From the NCBI RefSeq assembly GCF_028553805.1, contig NZ_CP067140.1, positions 3,596,001-3,660,000 of the forward strand: DNA of 64,000 bases. The letters run 5' to 3'. How positions within the stretch are numbered: the stretch's first letter is position 1; every line of letters begins with the position of its first letter. The position numbers and the translations under genes were made by a program. This document shows, piece after piece, positions 45,734 through 53,928 of the stretch. The stretch is from Paracoccus saliphilus (GTDB lineage Bacteria; Pseudomonadota; Alphaproteobacteria; Rhodobacterales; Rhodobacteraceae). Below the pieces are notes generated by a model. The model was not told where the DNA came from, searched no databases, and saw nothing but the letters and a program-made list of their open reading frames with translations.

Positions 45734-46627
45734 ATGCATCCGGATCAACTCGGCGACCTCGCCGTCTTTGCGGCGATCGCCTCCGACCAAAGCTTCACGC
45801 GTGCCGCAAGGCGGCTCGGAGTCACGCAGTCGGCGTTGAGCCAGACCATGAAGCGGCTGGAGGGCCAGCTCGGCTTTCGTCTACTCTCCCGCACGACGCG
45901 CAGCGTCGCCCCGACTGCTGCCGGCGAACGCCTGCTCGCCACGCTGACGCCGGCACTGGCCGGACTGGATGACGAGATCGAAGCGTTGTCCCAGTCACGC
46001 GGGGCAGCGATCGGCACCGTCCGGATCACGACGGGCAAACACGCCGCGGACACTTTGCTGTGGCCGATGCTCCCGTCTTTCGTACGCCGCCACCCGGGCA
46101 TCGAAGTGGAGGTTTGCGTCGAGGACGGGATGACTGACGTCGTGGCGGGTCGCCACGATGCGGGAATCCGGCTTGGCGAGCGATTGGAGAAGGACATGAT
46201 AGCGCTGGCTGTCGGTCCTCCACTTCGCGTCGCGGTGGTGGCCGCTCCCGGCTATCTGAACGGCCATCCAGCACCGACGGAACCAGCCGACCTTACGGCG
46301 CATCGCTGTATTGCCTACCGCGACGCGCAGGGCAACCTGTCCCCCTGGTCGTTCGAGCGCGACGGCCGTGCGGTAACGGTCACGCCAGGCCGCGGGCCGG
46401 TCTTCAACGATGGCGACTTGCTGGTGGCCGCCGCCCTTGAGGGTTTCGGTGTCCTCTACATTCTGGAGGACCTGGTGGCAGCACCGATTGCCGATGGCCG
46501 TCTCACTCGCATGCTGGAGCCGTGGTGCGAGCCGTTCGCAGGCTACCACCTCTACTACCCCGATCGGCGGGGCACCACAGCATTCGAACTGTTCAAGGAG
46601 GCGCTTCGAACAAGCAGGGCCGTGTGA
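45734..46627 (+). CDS. LysR-family regulator
   Basis: A 297-residue LTTR. The N-terminal HTH is LAVFAAIASDQSFTRAARRLGVTQSALSQTMKRLEGQLGFRLLSRTTRSV, and the effector-binding domain (about 90-290) contains VRITTGKHAADTLLWPMLP and GRHDAGIRLGERLEKDM. This type (AaeR/DsdC-like PBP2_CrgA group) often regulates an adjacent, divergent oxidoreductase. The inferred target is the SDR at 44816. The inducer is unknown. Confidence 0.9.
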   Translation: MHPDQLGDLAVFAAIASDQSFTRAARRLGVTQSALSQTMKRLEGQLGFRLLSRTTRSVAPTAAGERLLATLTPALAGLDDEIEALSQSRGAAIGTVRITTGKHAADTLLWPMLPSFVRRHPGIEVEVCVEDGMTDVVAGRHDAGIRLGERLEKDMIALAVGPPLRVAVVAAPGYLNGHPAPTEPADLTAHRCIAYRDAQGNLSPWSFERDGRAVTVTPGRGPVFNDGDLLVAAALEGFGVLYILEDLVAAPIADGRLTRMLEPWCEPFAGYHLYYPDRRGTTAFELFKEALRTSRAV

Positions 46628-47070
46628 AGGTGTGAAATTCAAAAATGAAGTGGAGTGTTTTGCAGAGATCAGGAGTAGAGTTGAATGATCTTAGCGCAGG
46701 TGCTTTCGCTTCCTATCCCATTCCGGCCTTTCAGGAACGCTTCAGCGACCGCTGAAACCTGCTCTTCCCTTCGTTCTCGCTGTTGGCAATTTAGAGGCCG
46801 GTGAACGAACCAAAGTTGTCGGAGCGGAATGCCTCACATGTCGGTCATCAAGCTGCTTCGACCAGTTTCCACAGGCGGAAATTGTTTATGATGCATCCGA
46901 GAGCGGCCGATTATTTGGCCATCTCCGTTCGAATTCCGCCCGGTCCGCCTCCAAGCTGTAGCGCAGTAGAGCGTGCCGCAAATTTATTGGGCGCAGAAGC
47001 GGCGTTTCCCGTGCTGTTGGGAGAATAGACCCCAAGTAAGGAAGCTCAGGGCCGGGATTCGATCGGACTG
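46628..47070. other. 443-bp region without recognisable genes
   Basis: This region lies between the lysR end and the end of the second dehydrogenase. Short frames exist (for example 46801-47028) but show no domain, signal peptide or membrane helix. It may be a remnant of lost genes in the island. Confidence 0.5.
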
Positions 47071-47817
47071 TCAGACTTGTGCGACCCCGCCGTCAGCGAA
47101 GACCTCGCTACCTGTCATGAAGCTGCTTTCGTCGGAGGCAAGGAAGAGCGCCACCGCCGCAGTCTCCTCGGGGCGTCCGATACGACCGAGAGGTATCTGC
47201 GTGGCAAAGTCCTCCAGCAACGCATCCTCCTCTCCGGCTTTTGCTAGGCCCTTGAGGCCGGGCGTCTCGGTGGCGCCGGGAGAGAGCACGTTTACGCGGA
47301 TCCCTGTCCCTCTCAGGTCCAGCGCCCAGCTTCGGGCAAAATTGCGGATTGCAGCTTTGGTCGCGCTGTAGACGCTGAACGCAGGCGTTCCCGTCGAGCC
47401 GGTGGTCGAACCGGTGAGGATGATGGATCCACCGGCCTGCATAAGCGGCAAAGCCTTTTGCACCGTGAACAGCGTTCCCTTGACATTGACGTCGAAGGAC
47501 AAATCGAACGACGCTTCGTCGATGGTGCCAAGCGGAGCCAGCTTTCCAAGCCCGGCATTGGCGAAGAGAACGTCTATTCTTCCGCTCTTCGCACGCACCG
47601 TCGCGAACAGTCGATCAAGATCGTCCAGACGCGAAACGTCGCCCTGCACCGCGGTCACTCCGGAGCCGATCGTCTCCACCGCCCTGTCCAGTTCCTCCTG
47701 ACGACGGCCGGTAATAAAAATCTCGGCGCCTTCCGCCACGAACCGTTTGGCGGTCGCCAGACCGATACCGCTGTTGCTGCCAGTTATGACGGCGATTTTA
47801 CCCTCAAGTTTGCCCAT
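47071..47817 (-). CDS. short-chain dehydrogenase (glucose-dehydrogenase-like SDR)
   Basis: A 248-residue classical SDR: IAVITGSNSGIGLATAKRF, VLFANAGLGKL (ANAG), STTGSTGTPAFSVYSATKAA (Ser and YxxxK) and the C-terminal RIGRPEETAAVALFLASDESSFMTG. ITGRRQEELDRA shows an Arg-rich end of the second strand, suggesting NADP. The substrate is unknown. It is divergent from an HxlR regulator 97 bp away. The ATG at 47817 follows GGAGATCG. Together with the LysR/SDR pair it makes two regulator-reductase modules within 4 kb. Confidence 0.88.
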   Translation of the reverse strand: MGKLEGKIAVITGSNSGIGLATAKRFVAEGAEIFITGRRQEELDRAVETIGSGVTAVQGDVSRLDDLDRLFATVRAKSGRIDVLFANAGLGKLAPLGTIDEASFDLSFDVNVKGTLFTVQKALPLMQAGGSIILTGSTTGSTGTPAFSVYSATKAAIRNFARSWALDLRGTGIRVNVLSPGATETPGLKGLAKAGEEDALLEDFATQIPLGRIGRPEETAAVALFLASDESSFMTGSEVFADGGVAQV

Positions 47818-47875
47818 CTCGATCTCCTGTAAATGATGACCGCTTCGAAATAGAGGCTTGCTTTCTATTCTTCCA

Positions 47876-47911
47876 GTATGCACCTTTTAGTAAGTATTAA
47901 TTGGAGCATAC
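47876..47911. promoter_or_regulatory. inverted repeat GTATGCACC ... GGAGCATAC
   Basis: Nine-bp arms with one mismatch at 47876-47884 and 47903-47911, separated by an AT-rich 18-bp centre that is itself partly dyad (TTAGTA-AG-TATTAA). It lies between the SDR and hxlR starts. HxlR/YodB-type regulators bind GTAT...ATAC dyads, so this is a likely operator. Confidence 0.6.
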
Positions 47912-47914
47912 GAA

Positions 47915-48280
47915 ATGACCACATCTGGCTTTATCTGCGGGATGGACGCTGCGTTGGCCGTCATCGGTGGCAAGTGGAAGCCTTTGATCCTGTTCCACCT
48001 TGCCCACGAAGCCAGACGCTATAGCGACCTGAGGCGCGCCATCGGCAATGTCAGTGACAAGATGCTCATTCAGCAACTTAAGGAACTGGAGGCTGATGGG
48101 ATCGTCGACCGGCTCGACTTCAAGGAAATTCCGCCAAAAGTCGAGTATTCCCTCACTGCGTTCGGCAAGACCCTCGCTGAAGCCTTGAAGCCACTCTGCG
48201 CCTGGGGAACGGAACATATGACCGAGGTTGAAAAACTTATGTCACGGCGCGGCACGTCCGCGGCGGAGAACGCCGCCTGA
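47915..48280 (+). CDS. HxlR-family transcriptional regulator
   Basis: A 121-residue winged-helix protein with the HxlR signature GMDAALAVIGGKWKPLILFHLAHEARRYSDLRRAIGNVSDKMLIQQLKELEADGIVDR and VEYSLTAFGKTL. The N-terminal Cys8, next to the GMDAAL helix, is in the position used for redox or electrophile sensing in YodB/HypR. It probably controls the divergent SDR. Confidence 0.88.
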   Translation: MTTSGFICGMDAALAVIGGKWKPLILFHLAHEARRYSDLRRAIGNVSDKMLIQQLKELEADGIVDRLDFKEIPPKVEYSLTAFGKTLAEALKPLCAWGTEHMTEVEKLMSRRGTSAAENAA

Positions 48281-48776
48281 CTTTGCGAATGTCTTGCCGG
48301 CAAGCCATGGCGCGCGTCAGGTGGCTATAGCGTAGACACAGCGTCCATCTTCATCGCCGACCGACATAGGGCGCGATGCCGCCGAAGCTGATTAATCAGA
48401 AGAACGGCAGCCTCCCAGCATAGTCACCCGAAACTTGCCAGTCCATTTCCCACCCCAATCCGGCCATTCGGGAAATGGCCAAAACCGTTAATGAAACTGC
48501 GCTAGTTAGCACTGAAATCCGCATCGTGCGGCTGAGAGGGCTATAGCGTAGATTTTGTGCTCCTCATCATCGGCATGGCCATCCGGTGATCCCCGCTCCA
48601 CATGCCGGATCGAAAGGGATTCATACTCGTGAGATACGACGAAAACGGGCGCCCTATCAAACCAGACGAGCTGAACGCAGAACGACCGCCCCAAAGACGG
48701 CCTAAGCTATTATTATATCTGCATTATGGGTGACTTATGCTGGCATTGGTTGCGGGGGCAGGAAATCTGAGGGCCA
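48281..48776. other. noncoding region with two 14-mer copies and a hairpin
   Basis: 496 bp without a supported gene. It contains two exact copies of GGCTATAGCGTAGA (48323-48336 and 48539-48552) and a 9-bp inverted repeat CCATTTCCC / GGGAAATGG (48443-48451, 48470-48478). A 43-codon frame at 48602-48733 (MPDRKGFILVRYDENGRPIKP...) is intriguing but unsupported. It is probably decayed mobile-element or island DNA. Confidence 0.5.
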
Positions 48777-50339
48777 TCATTTCCCCAGTAGCTCACTGAA
48801 ATCCTGATCGAGACGATCGAGCGACCCGTCGATATGGCTGCGCTTTTCAGCAATCCACTGCTTGTCCGTTTCCAGCCGCTCGCGAGCTTGGGTAATCATC
48901 CGCTCAACTTCGGCTGGCTGTGGGCCACCTGACGTCGCGCGATTCCTGACGATGGCCAGAGGATCGAGCGCGCCCCGGAACTCTTGCTCGCTCAGCGGAA
49001 ATTCTTGCGGGTAATCCGAGTCCGCGACGGTCTCTGCATAGATTCGCTGTGCCTCGGCATATGGGAAATTGAGTGGCGTAATTCCTTCGGCACGGGCGTA
49101 GCTGACGATTTCGGATGCGACGTGATGACCTTCACGGAAGGGCAGGCCGTGATCACGCATCAGGATATCGGCAACCTCTTGCGATGCCGTCCAGTCGCTG
49201 TTCAACTCTTCCAATGCGCGCTCAGGATTGATCCGCAATGCCTTCAGCACCCGATCCAGCCGCGCAAGCACTTGTACGCCCGCATCGACCATAGCGGCAT
49301 TTTCGTCCACATCCTTTGGGTCGCTCATTCCCGGCGTGATATTGTGGGTCTGGATGACCGGTCCCATCGCCAGTGTAATCGCCAGCGAGGCGTCGCTGCG
49401 GGTCGAGTTGAGAATGCCCGGATTACGCTTTTGCGGCATGGCAGAGGACACGTAAGTGTTGTCGCCGCCCTCTTCCAGCAGGATCCACGGTCGGCTCTGT
49501 GCATACTGGGTCATCACGTCCTCGACGAAATTCCCGGTATGCAGCGCGATGGATGTAACGATGGCTCCGGTTTCAACCGGCTGATCCATCGATGAGATCT
49601 GCGAGGCGTCATATGCGTTGTCTACGACCCCGTCAAAGCCGAGATAATCTGCCATACGCTCACGGTTCAGAGGCCAGCTTGTGCCATTCAGGACAGTGGT
49701 GCCCATCGCCGAGCGGTCCATTCGGGCATAGGCTTCGCGAATGCGCTGTGCATCGCGGTCGAACCCGGCGGCATGCCCTAGCAGGTAATGGGCATAACTA
49801 TTGGGCTGCGCCGCAACACCATTCGTGTAGTTGGGCACGATGGTATCAACATGCTGCGCCGCCAGTTCGACCATGGTTTCCATGGTGGTATTCAGCTGTT
49901 CGGCCATTTCCAGAAGCCCGTCACGCAGAATCGCAGCTCTGTAGGTGGCGTGCATATCCTGGCTGGACCGTCCGGCATGGATCAGCGTCACGTCGAGACC
50001 ACCCTCCTCGATCAGTAGCGGCTCGAAGGAAATGACGGTGCCGGGACGATCTGCGCCCGGCTGGTTGCCATTTTCGATAACCGTTGCCAGCGCCCTGGCG
50101 ATGTCCGGTGCTAGCGAACTGTCCAGCAACCCTTCCTCGCTATTGATCACGGTGGTTGCCTTGTTGATCTGGCCCAACCAGAAAAACTCGTCGCGCTCGG
50201 CCGAGTCCGCAGTTTGCGCCGCAGCCAGGCCGGTGCAAAACAGAACTGCACCAGTCATGGCAGCCCCGGTAAGAACCCTGATCCTTCGTTGCATCGAACG
50301 GGATTTCCCCGACGGTGATACATCATTATGGGTGGTCAT
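48777..50339 (-). CDS. argininosuccinate-lyase-family protein with signal peptide (periplasmic)
   Basis: A 520-residue member of the aspartase/fumarase/ASL superfamily. These homotetrameric lyases eliminate fumarate from succinyl compounds. The segments match ASL: LIHAGRSSQDMHATYRAAILRD (121-142; ASL HtGRSRND), VPNYTNGVAAQPNSYAHYLL (168-187; ASL PGYTHLQrAQP), GTSWPLNRERMADYLGFDG (219-237; ASL GtgyPIDRe) and the flexible signature loop VSSAMPQKRNPG (297-308). An N-terminal export signal (MQRRIRVLTGAAMTGAVLFC then TGLAAAQ) predicts cleavage near residue 42, which is unusual for this family. The twin Arg may suit Tat export. The catalytic-region His of THLQ is Asn173. It is the 3' gene after the TRAP permease, 104 bp away. 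The substrate is unknown; a fumarate- or amine-releasing function is inferred. Confidence 0.82.
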   Translation of the reverse strand: MTTHNDVSPSGKSRSMQRRIRVLTGAAMTGAVLFCTGLAAAQTADSAERDEFFWLGQINKATTVINSEEGLLDSSLAPDIARALATVIENGNQPGADRPGTVISFEPLLIEEGGLDVTLIHAGRSSQDMHATYRAAILRDGLLEMAEQLNTTMETMVELAAQHVDTIVPNYTNGVAAQPNSYAHYLLGHAAGFDRDAQRIREAYARMDRSAMGTTVLNGTSWPLNRERMADYLGFDGVVDNAYDASQISSMDQPVETGAIVTSIALHTGNFVEDVMTQYAQSRPWILLEEGGDNTYVSSAMPQKRNPGILNSTRSDASLAITLAMGPVIQTHNITPGMSDPKDVDENAAMVDAGVQVLARLDRVLKALRINPERALEELNSDWTASQEVADILMRDHGLPFREGHHVASEIVSYARAEGITPLNFPYAEAQRIYAETVADSDYPQEFPLSEQEFRGALDPLAIVRNRATSGGPQPAEVERMITQARERLETDKQWIAEKRSHIDGSLDRLDQDFSELLGK

Positions 50340-50443
50340 CGTGTTTCCTCCTCCAAGGATTGAGTTGTCGATTTCTTGAATTGCCTGTTTCGGGCCACCA
50401 AGCAATAACAGTGCCGTAAGCTTGGCGGCCCGACTTCATGCGA

Positions 50444-52630
50444 TCAGTCTGCCGGCTGACGGGCCAACAGCCCGCGTTGCAGGATGAAAAGCACACCGGC
50501 GACAGCCAGGCCTATCAGATCGCTGAGCCAGCCCCCGTCGACCATGGCCAGCGCGGCTGCCAGCAAAACCGCGCGCAGCACGATATTGAGCGAACCGAAG
50601 TAATAACCGATGACCGCGGCTGACAGCAGGAACATGCCCAGCATCGCCGAGACGAAGACATGCAGGATGTCCAGCCATTCCCCCTGCATCAGCAGTTCAT
50701 GTGACGAGAAGAACATGAACGGGACGATAAAGGCGGCAAGGCCAAGGCGGAACGCTTCGAACGAGGTCTTCATCGGGTCCGAGCCAGACAGTCCGGCGCC
50801 GGCATAAGCGGCAAGCGCTACCGGTGGCGTGATCGCAGACATCACCGCGTAGTAGAACACGAAGAAATGAGCGACCAGAACGGGAATTCCCAACGATATC
50901 AGGCCCGGCGCGACAACGGCTGCCGCAACCGCATAGGCCGCGGTCGTCGGCATACCCATTCCGAGCAGGACCGAGATGCACATGGCAAAGAAAAGTGCCA
51001 GCAGCTGGCTCTGATCGGCAATTGTCAGCAACAAAGTGGAAAAGCGCGCGCCGACCCCGGTCAGAGCAATCACACCGACGATCACCCCGGCAGCCGCACA
51101 GACCGTCACCATCTGGATAGACATGCGCGCCCCGATATCCAGCGCATGCAGCACCTGGCGCGGTCCCATCCGATGCGGTGTCAGCCAGCTGACAACGGCG
51201 GCCGAGATCATCGCCAGCGTGCCCGCCCGGATAACCGAATAGCCGGCAAACAGCGTGTAGATCAGAATGATGATCGGCAGGAACAGATAGACCTGACGAA
51301 CCAGCACCGCGAATTTTGGCAGTTCTGCGCGCGGCAGCCCCTTCATGTTCAATTTCAAGGCCTGGAGATCGACCATGAAATAAACCGAGATGAAATAAAG
51401 CACGGCGGGTATGATCGCGGCGACGACGATCTCGGTATAGGGTATGCCCGTTACCTCGGCCATGATGAAGGCACCTGCACCCATGATCGGGGGCAGGATC
51501 TGGCCACCGGACGAGGCCGTGGCCTCGATTGCAGCAGCCGATTTTGCCGGGTAGCCGACCCTTTTCATCAAGGGAATGGTCAGCGATCCGGTCGAGACGA
51601 CATTCCCCGCCGAAGTGCCATTGATCATGCCCATCAGGCCGCTGGCGAATACCGCCACCTTGGCTGGACCTCCGCGCGCTTGCCCCGCGGCCGCAAAGGC
51701 GAAGTTGATGAAATAGTCTCCGACTTTGGATGCCTGCAGAAAGGCGGCGAAGACGATGAACAGGATGATATAGGTCGAAGAGACTGCGATTGGTGCACCA
51801 AGGATGCCCTGATCGGTGAAGATATAGGTGAAGAAGCGCGAAGCGTCATAGCCGCGATGATTGAGGAACCCCGGCAGCCAGGGCCCCAGGAAAGAATAGG
51901 CGATGAAGACGCTCACGATGACCACCAGCACGAGCCCGGTCAGGCGACGAGTCAGTTCCAGGATCAGAATGACACCAGCGGCAGCCGCATACAGATCGCC
52001 CGGCTGTGCCATCGCAGTTCCCGCTCGCAGGCGCAATGCGCCCACGACAAACAGGATATAACCAAGCACCGCAATTGATGCGATGCCCAGTAGCCAGTCG
52101 CCTTCGTAGATCCTGCCGCGATCGCGTCCGGAATACAGCCAGCCAGCAGCTATTGCCGCGACGGTGCCCAGGATCAACGGAACACCAAAGCTGCCAAAGA
52201 CAAAGCTCGGAGGATTGGCTGCGCCGGCAAACCACCAAGCCAGCCAGGCATAGGCAATCATCGCGAAGGCATAGCCTGTGCCTGCCAGTGCAAGTGCAAG
52301 AAGCACCTTTTCCGACCAACCGCGCCGGACAGGGGCGTTTTCGTCTATGATGGCTTCGTCAGATTGCGTCAGGGCCGAGTAGCCGAGGAACCCTATCACC
52401 AAGCCGCCGGTGACATGGATCATGCGATAGGCCCAAGTCTCAAGCGGGAACAGGTTCATCACAAGGATATGAAACAGTGTATAGCCGATGCAAAGCGCAG
52501 CAAAGAACAGGCCGATGCGGCCCTGCAGGCTGCGTTGCGTCGAGGTTAGCGGTTCGTCATCGACTGATTGTGCAACGACGGTTCCCTCCAGTTCGGAGGA
52601 AGGCTGTTGTGACGGGCTGGAATGGGACAT
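50444..52630 (-). CDS. TRAP transporter fused permease, TAXI type (DctQM)
   Basis: A 728-residue polytopic membrane protein fusing a small (4TM) and a large (12TM) TRAP permease. About 17 hydrophobic helices are visible; ASGLMGMINGTSAGNVVSTGSLTIPLMKRVGYP and ATASSGGQILPPIMGAGAFIMAE are large-subunit (DctM) signatures, as is GMGMPTTAAYAVAAAV. TAXI TRAP systems use Na+ or proton gradients to import organic acids, amino acids or related solutes bound by a TAXI protein. I start at 52630 (MSHSS) because GGAG is properly spaced. The binding protein precedes it by 139 bp. Confidence 0.93.
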   Translation of the reverse strand: MSHSSPSQQPSSELEGTVVAQSVDDEPLTSTQRSLQGRIGLFFAALCIGYTLFHILVMNLFPLETWAYRMIHVTGGLVIGFLGYSALTQSDEAIIDENAPVRRGWSEKVLLALALAGTGYAFAMIAYAWLAWWFAGAANPPSFVFGSFGVPLILGTVAAIAAGWLYSGRDRGRIYEGDWLLGIASIAVLGYILFVVGALRLRAGTAMAQPGDLYAAAAGVILILELTRRLTGLVLVVIVSVFIAYSFLGPWLPGFLNHRGYDASRFFTYIFTDQGILGAPIAVSSTYIILFIVFAAFLQASKVGDYFINFAFAAAGQARGGPAKVAVFASGLMGMINGTSAGNVVSTGSLTIPLMKRVGYPAKSAAAIEATASSGGQILPPIMGAGAFIMAEVTGIPYTEIVVAAIIPAVLYFISVYFMVDLQALKLNMKGLPRAELPKFAVLVRQVYLFLPIIILIYTLFAGYSVIRAGTLAMISAAVVSWLTPHRMGPRQVLHALDIGARMSIQMVTVCAAAGVIVGVIALTGVGARFSTLLLTIADQSQLLALFFAMCISVLLGMGMPTTAAYAVAAAVVAPGLISLGIPVLVAHFFVFYYAVMSAITPPVALAAYAGAGLSGSDPMKTSFEAFRLGLAAFIVPFMFFSSHELLMQGEWLDILHVFVSAMLGMFLLSAAVIGYYFGSLNIVLRAVLLAAALAMVDGGWLSDLIGLAVAGVLFILQRGLLARQPAD

Positions 52631-52769
52631 CGAAGGCTCCATTGCAAATGAGGACAAGACCGGCGGCGATCGGCCCGCCCGGTTGTCCGGATCATGTGCG
52701 GCAAGACCTTCCGCACGTTGCTGTCAGAGAGAATGGCGCCCCAGCTTCATACCGGGGCGCTGCTGCACT

Positions 52770-53744
52770 TCAGCCGCGCAGCTCGTCAGGGATCTCGATC
52801 CCGGCCTCGTCAAAATAGCGAACCGCGCCCGGATGATAAGGCAGGAAGGTGTTCTGATCCGCGTTTTCGGGAAGCGTTTCGACAGCAGCCGCATGGATCT
52901 GTAACATTGCCTCGTTGTTCTCCATCACCAGCTTGGTGATTTCATAGGCTAGGCTTTCGGGCATCTCTGCCGAGACGGTGGCAAAATTCCACATCGCCAC
53001 GGTGCCATGCGCTGGAATGCCGGGATACATGTCCTCACGGATGTCATAGGCTGAAACCTCGGGCATGGCCTCAAGGATCTGTCCGCGCTGCTCTTCGGTG
53101 AATCCGAAGATGCTCACTTCGTTTTCTGCTGCGATCTGGGAGAAGGCCGAAATCGGAACACCCGCGGCGAAAGAGAACGCGTCGATCAGACCGTCCTTGA
53201 CCTGCCCGGTAGAGTCGCTGGCTCCGGCAAAACTGACATTCGGGCTGACACCAATCACCTCGAAAAAGCGCGGCCAGTAAGTCGCGGCGGTTCCGCCCGC
53301 TGGTCCGACAGACACACGCTTGCCATCCAGCTTGGAGACATCGTCTATTCCGGTAGATGCGAGCGCAACTGCTTCGAAGGGGGTTTGATACATCGGAAAC
53401 AGTGCACGCAACTGCTTGTGTTCTACGCCGGGCGCCAGTTCGCTTTCGCCTGTCCAGGCCTCATATGCCGGCCCCATGGTCAACAGGCCGATCTGGTGAT
53501 CCCCGGTCTCGACCAGCGTCGCGTTCTGTATCGGTCCGCCGGTGACTTCTGCTGACGCGTTCACGCCCAGGTTCTGGCTGATCATCGCTGCCAAACCCGT
53601 GCCATAAATGAAATAGGTGCCGCCCTGGCTGGCGGTGCCGATGGTCAAGCTTCCTGGCCAATCCTCGCGATCCTCTTGAGCGATGGCAGGCTGAACCAGC
53701 ATCATTGCGGACATGGCAACGGCGGCGATACGGTAAATACGCAT
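52770..53744 (-). CDS. TRAP-TAXI family solute-binding protein
   Basis: A 324-residue exported protein with signal peptide MRIYRIAAVAMSAMMLVQPA-IAQ. The TAXI fold follows: LTIGTASQGGTYFIYGTGLAAMISQNL, LDGKRVSVGPAGGTAATYWPRFFEVIG and IPAHGTVAMWNFATVSAEMPESLAYEITKLVME. It captures the ligand in the periplasm for the DctQM permease. The ATG at 53744 follows GGGAGGA; upstream in-frame starts (53960) would overlap dctD. Known TAXI ligands include glutamate, 2-oxoglutarate and other acids, but specificity cannot be read here. Confidence 0.93.
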   Translation of the reverse strand: MRIYRIAAVAMSAMMLVQPAIAQEDREDWPGSLTIGTASQGGTYFIYGTGLAAMISQNLGVNASAEVTGGPIQNATLVETGDHQIGLLTMGPAYEAWTGESELAPGVEHKQLRALFPMYQTPFEAVALASTGIDDVSKLDGKRVSVGPAGGTAATYWPRFFEVIGVSPNVSFAGASDSTGQVKDGLIDAFSFAAGVPISAFSQIAAENEVSIFGFTEEQRGQILEAMPEVSAYDIREDMYPGIPAHGTVAMWNFATVSAEMPESLAYEITKLVMENNEAMLQIHAAAVETLPENADQNTFLPYHPGAVRYFDEAGIEIPDELRG

Positions 53745-53928
53745 TGAATTCCTCCCGAAATGCATCTTTCCCACAAGCAACTGCCCGTGGAATGTGCTCT
53801 GAAAAGCAATGCGCGCCCTGCTGCGGCAAGGGATCTGACTACGGTCAGCGCGAGAAAACCGTCGCCGCGATGCAGCAATGGGTGGATTTCGTAACATTGG
53901 CCGGAAATCATGTCCCGACTTTGCTACA

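Noticed and set aside
46801..47028. 75-residue plus-strand frame after lysR
   Set aside because: Low-complexity, no start signal and no recognised motif.
48602..48733. 43-residue frame MPDRKGFILVRYDENGRPI... near the 14-mer repeat
   Set aside because: It looks protein-like but is too short to assign and no ribosome-binding site is evident; noted only as possible remnant.
53777..53792. Possible sigma-54 -24/-12 promoter upstream of the TAXI gene (minus strand TTCCACGGGCAGTTGC)
   Set aside because: The -24 element lacks the GG dinucleotide of TGGCAC, which is nearly invariant. Only the -12 half fits.
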